Shown in pieces: positions 19,768 to 25,939 of a DNA stretch of 25,939 nt. The stretch is from JBCDBY01 sp039182715 (lineage in GTDB: Bacteria > Planctomycetota > PLA2): positions 1 through 25,939 of the forward strand of contig JBCDBY010000019.1 in assembly GCA_039182715.1 (NCBI GenBank). The letters are read 5' to 3'. Below the pieces are notes generated by a model. It did no database searches and was not told the origin of the DNA. It saw only the letters and a list, made by a program, of their open reading frames with translations. Position 1 is the stretch's first letter; each line of letters begins with the position of its first letter. Both the position numbers and the translations under genes were made by a program.

Positions 19768-20255
19768 CTACCCGGCCAGCAGCGCCAGCTTCGCCTGGCA
19801 CCAGTCGCGCTTCGCCCGCAGCGCCTCGAACTCCTCGTCGGACTTCGGGCTCTTGAGCTTCGCCTTGACCTCGTCCAGCTCCTTGCTGACCTGCGCCTGC
19901 TCGACCTCGTCGGCGCGGACCGCCTTGTCGATCAGGATGGTGACCTTGCTGCCGCCCACCTTGAGGAAGCCGCCGGACACCGCAAAGCGCTCGACGTTGC
20001 CGTCGATGGTCGCGATCCGGAGCGGACCGGTCCCGAGCGCGGCGACGATGTCGGTGTGCTTCGGCCAGATGCCGAGCGAGCTCTCCTTGCCGGTGATGTA
20101 AATGTGCTTCGCGCGGCCTTCGTAGACCGGGCGCGCGGGGCTCACGACGATGACGTCGAGGATGCCCTGTTCCTGGGTCACCTCGTCCACGATGTCGTGG
20201 GAACGCAGGCTCCCGGTGGGATGCTCTGCGCCCACACCCGGCGACTCCGTGGTCA

Positions 20256-20256
<1 letters not shown>
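19768..20256 (-). CDS. atpC: ATP synthase F1 epsilon subunit
   Basis: A 162-residue subunit of the rotor stalk. The beta-sandwich starts at about residue 33 (LDVIVVSPARPVYEGRAKHIYITGKESSLGIWPKH), followed by the glycine-rich GGFLKVGGSKVTILID segment and the two C-terminal helices (about 112-160), which can inhibit ATP hydrolysis. The GTG start overlaps the atpD stop by 1 nt. The first 30 residues (MTTESPGVGAEHPTG and on) are an extension beyond the usual family start, so a later internal start is possible. The gene closes the operon, with the terminator right behind it. Confidence 0.95.
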
Positions 20257-21674
<1,418 letters not shown>

Positions 21675-21676
21675 GG

Positions 21677-22555
21677 CTACTTCAGCGCCTCCGCGCCTCC
21701 GATGATTTCCGAGAGTTCCTTGGTGATCTGCGCCTGACGCGCCTGGTTGTAGGCGCGCGTGAGCGCGGTCACGAGCTCGCTTGCGTTGTCGGTCGCGAGC
21801 TTCATGGCCATGCGCCGCGCGAGCTGCTCGCTGGCGACGGCCTCGGTCAGGATCGAATAGACCGTCTGCCGCAGGTAGAGCGGCAGCAGCTGGTCGAGAA
21901 TCTGCTCCGGATCCGGCTCGAAGAGCGGCGGGATCGCGTTCTGATCCGCCTCGCCCTCCGACTCGTCCGGCGCGATCGGCAGCAGCCGCAGTTCGGTCGG
22001 CGGCTGCGCGCCCATGCTGATCCAGTGCGGGTAGACCACGACGACCTCGTCGACGTCGCCGTTGAGGAACGGCGTGGAGAGCTCGTCGAGGAAGAACTCC
22101 GCGTCGTCCGGCGTCGGCTTGTCGCTGACCTCGTCGATGTAGGTCTTGTCGAGCGGCACGCCCTGGTAGCGCATCGCGGTGATGCCCTTGCGGCCCGTCA
22201 TGTAGAGGACGACCTCGCGGCCCTCCTCGATCTTGCGGTCGTAGACGTTTTTCGCCAATCGATACAGGTTGGCGTTGAACGCGCCGCACAGGCCGCGGTT
22301 CGAGGTCATCACGAAGAGCAGCGTGCGCTTGCCCTCGCGCTGTTCGAACTGCGGCCAGCGGGAAACGTCGATGCCCGACGCGCCGATCTCGCGCATGAGC
22401 TCCCGGAGCTGCTCGAGGTAGGGACCCGAGCCGGTGACCGCCTGCTGCGCGGTCCGCAGCTTGGCGCTCGCCACCATCTCCATGGTGCGCGTGATCTTCT
22501 TCGTCGAGGAAACGCTCTTGATGCGCTTCCGAATGACCTTGGGTTGCTCGGCCAT
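21677..22555 (-). CDS. atpG: ATP synthase F1 gamma subunit
   Basis: A 292-residue central rotor shaft. The N-terminal helix (RKRIKSVSSTKKITRTMEMVA, residues 9-29, one of the most conserved parts) and the C-terminal helix (AMKLATDNASELVTALTRAYN and following) form the coiled coil inside the alpha-beta ring. The middle contains FVMTSNRGLCGAFN. The acidic insert before FEPDPEQILDQLLP (PIAPDESEGEADQNAIPP) is common in the family. It starts 6 nt after atpA and ends 2 nt before atpD. Confidence 0.98.
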   Translation of the reverse strand: MAEQPKVIRKRIKSVSSTKKITRTMEMVASAKLRTAQQAVTGSGPYLEQLRELMREIGASGIDVSRWPQFEQREGKRTLLFVMTSNRGLCGAFNANLYRLAKNVYDRKIEEGREVVLYMTGRKGITAMRYQGVPLDKTYIDEVSDKPTPDDAEFFLDELSTPFLNGDVDEVVVVYPHWISMGAQPPTELRLLPIAPDESEGEADQNAIPPLFEPDPEQILDQLLPLYLRQTVYSILTEAVASEQLARRMAMKLATDNASELVTALTRAYNQARQAQITKELSEIIGGAEALK

Positions 22556-22561
22556 CTGCCG

Positions 22562-24169
<1,608 letters not shown>

Positions 24170-24175
24170 TGGTTC

Positions 24176-24724
24176 TTATCCCTGCTCCGCAGCGAAGCTG
24201 CGGCGCAAATCCTTGAGCTGGCGGAGGATGGTTCCGTCCATCACGAAGTCGCCGAGGTTGACGCGAATGCCGCCGATGACCTCGGGCCGGACGCGCTCCT
24301 CGATATCGACCGACTTGCCGGTGACCTTGCTGAGCACGCCGGCCAGTCGTTCCCTCTGGTCGTCCGGAAGCGGCTGCGCCGTGGTGACGCGCGCATGCAC
24401 GCGTCCCTCGTGCTCGTCCCGGTACTTCTGGAACTCCTGGATCACGTTGTCGAAGACCGGCTCGCGGCGCTTGTCCACAAGCACGTGCATCAAGCCGAGC
24501 ACGGCCTTGTTGACCTTGTCGCCGAAGATCTCCGTGAACATCCGCTTCTTGTCGCTCCGGCGCAGCTTGGGCGACTCGAAGAAGACCTGGGCCTCCGGCG
24601 ACGAGTCGGCGACGGCCTGGATGCCCTTGAGATCGTCGAAGATCTCGCCGAGCGTCCCCTCGGCCATGCCGATGTCGAAGAGCGCCTTGGCGTAGACGCG
24701 GGCAACAGCCTGCGAGATGTTCAC
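24176..24724 (-). CDS. atpH: ATP synthase F1 delta subunit
   Basis: A 182-residue peripheral-stalk subunit (OSCP homologue) joining F1 to the b subunits. The N-terminal helical bundle starts VARVYAKALFDIGMAEG; the C-terminal part contains KVTGKSVDIEERVRPEVIGGIRVNLGDFVMDGTI, the family signature. The GTG start overlaps the atpF stop as GTGA, and atpA begins 6 nt after the end. Confidence 0.97.
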   Translation of the reverse strand: MNISQAVARVYAKALFDIGMAEGTLGEIFDDLKGIQAVADSSPEAQVFFESPKLRRSDKKRMFTEIFGDKVNKAVLGLMHVLVDKRREPVFDNVIQEFQKYRDEHEGRVHARVTTAQPLPDDQRERLAGVLSKVTGKSVDIEERVRPEVIGGIRVNLGDFVMDGTILRQLKDLRRSFAAEQG

Positions 24725-25248
24725 GCGCGGGTTTCCATTTCCCCGATCACCTGGTCGGCGAGCCGACGGTGATCGTCATCCTTCATGTCGCGCTGCATGA
24801 TGCGACCGGCGGCCTCGAGGGTGAGATCGATCGTGGCCGATCGAAGCTCGTCGAGTGCCTTCGCACGCTCCAACGCGATCTCCTTGCGGGCGCGGTCCCG
24901 TTCGGCCGCGATTTCGTCCTGCGCCGAGGTGAGCGCCTCGTTCTTGAGGTGCTCCGCCGCCGCGCGACTTTCGGCGAGCAGCGACGCCGCCTCGTCACGC
25001 GACTTCTGCAGGATTTCCTCCTGCTTCTCGAGCAGTTCCGTGGCCCGACGCTCCGCTTCCTCGGCCTTCTCGAGGCCTTCCCGGATGCGGATCTCGCGCT
25101 CCTCCATCGCGGCGGCCAGCATCGGCCACGCGACTTTCGAGAGCGCGAAGAGCGTGACGCCAAACGCTACCCACGTCCAGATGACCGTGGGTAGGTTGAC
25201 GTCCGTCAGGCTTCCTCCGCCGCCCGCTGCCAAGAGCGAGTACAGCAT
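24721..25248 (-). CDS. atpF: ATP synthase Fo b subunit
   Basis: A 175-residue stator subunit with one transmembrane helix (about 21-45, LPTVIWTWVAFGVTLFALSK and following) and a long charged helix (about 50-160) rich in Glu, Lys, Arg and Ala that would form the peripheral-stalk coiled coil. EKAEEAERRATELLEKQEEI is typical. Only one b gene is present, so a homodimer is expected. It starts 6 nt after atpE and overlaps atpH by 4 bp. Confidence 0.97.
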   Translation of the reverse strand: MLYSLLAAGGGGSLTDVNLPTVIWTWVAFGVTLFALSKVAWPMLAAAMEEREIRIREGLEKAEEAERRATELLEKQEEILQKSRDEAASLLAESRAAAEHLKNEALTSAQDEIAAERDRARKEIALERAKALDELRSATIDLTLEAAGRIMQRDMKDDDHRRLADQVIGEMETRA

Positions 25249-25254
25249 GAGTCG

Positions 25255-25554
25255 TTAGCCGCCGATGTAGGTGCCGAGGTTCAGGCCCATCAGCAGGCAG
25301 ACGACGATGGCGAACAGGCAGGCGCCCTCGATGAAGGCCGCCGTGATGATCGTCACGCCGCGCACGTCGCCGGCCGCCTCGGGCTGGCGCGCGATGCTCT
25401 CGTTGGCCGTCGACGCGATGCGACCGATGCCCATCGCGGCGGCGAGCGCCGAGATGCCGGCACCGATGGCGGCGCCGAAGAAGGCCCACTCGGCGCTGAA
25501 CTTGTCGGCCATGTTCGCGGCTTCACCAGCCTGGGCGAGAAGGAAGGAAAGCAT
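25255..25554 (-). CDS. atpE: ATP synthase Fo c subunit
   Basis: A 99-residue proteolipid of the rotor ring. Two transmembrane helices (about 25-48 and 66-92) flank the conserved polar loop ARQPEA (Arg56-Gln57-Pro58). The ion-binding carboxylate is Glu76 in AAFIEGACLFAIVV. The next position is Gly rather than Ser or Thr and no Na-binding pattern is seen, so proton coupling is inferred. An N-terminal extension of about 20 residues (LSFLLAQAGEAANMADKFSA) precedes the first helix. It lies 27 bp after atpB and 6 bp before atpF. Confidence 0.97.
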   Translation of the reverse strand: MLSFLLAQAGEAANMADKFSAEWAFFGAAIGAGISALAAAMGIGRIASTANESIARQPEAAGDVRGVTIITAAFIEGACLFAIVVCLLMGLNLGTYIGG

Positions 25555-25581
25555 GATTCCGGTACTCCGTGTTCAAAAACT

Positions 25582-25939
25582 CTAGTGTTCTTCGGACACC
25601 GCCACGCTCATGAAGATGGCGGTCAGGATCGTGAAAATGAAGGCCTGGATGAGGGCGACCAGCGTCTCGAACAGCATCATGAACAGCAGGAATGCGAACG
25701 AGGCGAAGGTGCCGGCGACCTCGACCACGGCACCGCGCCACTCGTTCATGCCGAACATGAACATCAGCAGCACGGCGATGATCGCGTGGCCCGCGGTCAT
25801 GTTCGCGAAAAGTCGAACCATGAGCGCGAAGGGCTTGGTGATGAGGCCGATGACCTCGATGAGCCAGACCAGCGGCACCAGCCAGAAGGGCAGACCGTGC
25901 GGGACGAGGTGCTTCCAGTAGCCGAGCGCGCCGTGCTTC
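25582..25939 (-). CDS. atpB: ATP synthase Fo a subunit (5' end outside the window)
   Basis: The last 119 codons of the a subunit, which forms the proton half-channels against the c ring. The essential arginine is in LMVRLFANMTAGH, and the final helices read LLFMMLFETLVALIQAFIFTILTAIFMSVAV, ending in SEEH. The N-terminal half lies beyond the right edge of the window. It is the most upstream atp gene visible; atpI, if present, is outside. Confidence 0.96.
   Translation of the reverse strand, partial: KHGALGYWKHLVPHGLPFWLVPLVWLIEVIGLITKPFALMVRLFANMTAGHAIIAVLLMFMFGMNEWRGAVVEVAGTFASFAFLLFMMLFETLVALIQAFIFTILTAIFMSVAVSEEH

Overview
The window is a gene-dense, GC-rich bacterial chromosome segment. 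Lipoproteins with lipoboxes, a Tat-exported enzyme and a multihaem c-type cytochrome point to a Gram-negative cell envelope. GTG and TTG starts are common, neighbouring genes often overlap by 4 bp, and many genes lack a Shine-Dalgarno site but carry a TANNNT box 6-10 nt before the start codon, which suggests leaderless mRNAs. The lineage cannot be fixed from sequence alone. The zinc-ribbon style at 10605 and the octahaem cytochrome with HEAT/TPR tail resemble proteins of uncultured Planctomycetota or Myxococcota-like bacteria; this is a guess. No phage, insertion sequence or CRISPR array was seen.

Layout. 1-336: 124-bp tandem repeats rich in small hairpins. 345-541: tRNA-Tyr on the minus strand with its own promoter and two terminators that form a perfect 27-bp inverted repeat. 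564-2830 (-): a coupled pair, arylsulfotransferase-like lipoprotein and AmpD-type amidase-like lipoprotein. 2855-5625 (+): octahaem cytochrome c coupled to MsrP, divergent from the previous pair across only 24 bp. 5736-7242 (+): a short DprA-like protein and a CDF cation transporter. 7121-10442 (-): ECF sigma factor, anti-sigma-like membrane protein, aldo/keto reductase and an SPL-like radical SAM protein. 10511-11204 (+): a 27-residue very basic protein and a zinc-ribbon membrane protein. 11219-14251 (-): a five-gene operon of alpha/beta hydrolase, M20 peptidase, zinc-less sirtuin and two tandem paralogous small lipoproteins. 14290-15170 (+): RidA and a membrane protein. 15167-18941: small membrane proteins, a DUF2007-like protein, an SLC13-type transporter with two RCK_C domains and a lipoprotein. 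18959-19459 (-): a DUF2314-like protein with two CxxC pairs. 19722-25939 (-): the F1Fo ATP synthase operon atpB-E-F-H-A-G-D-C, closed by a strong terminator; atpB is cut by the window end.

How the genes may work together. The ATP synthase operon is housekeeping. The most suggestive accessory pairing is octahaem cytochrome plus MsrP with no MsrQ, which implies an alternative electron supply for periplasmic methionine sulfoxide repair. The sirtuin operon ties deacylation, carboxypeptidase-like and esterase-like activities to two unknown small lipoproteins. The recurring -10-to-start geometry is the strongest regulatory signal in the window.
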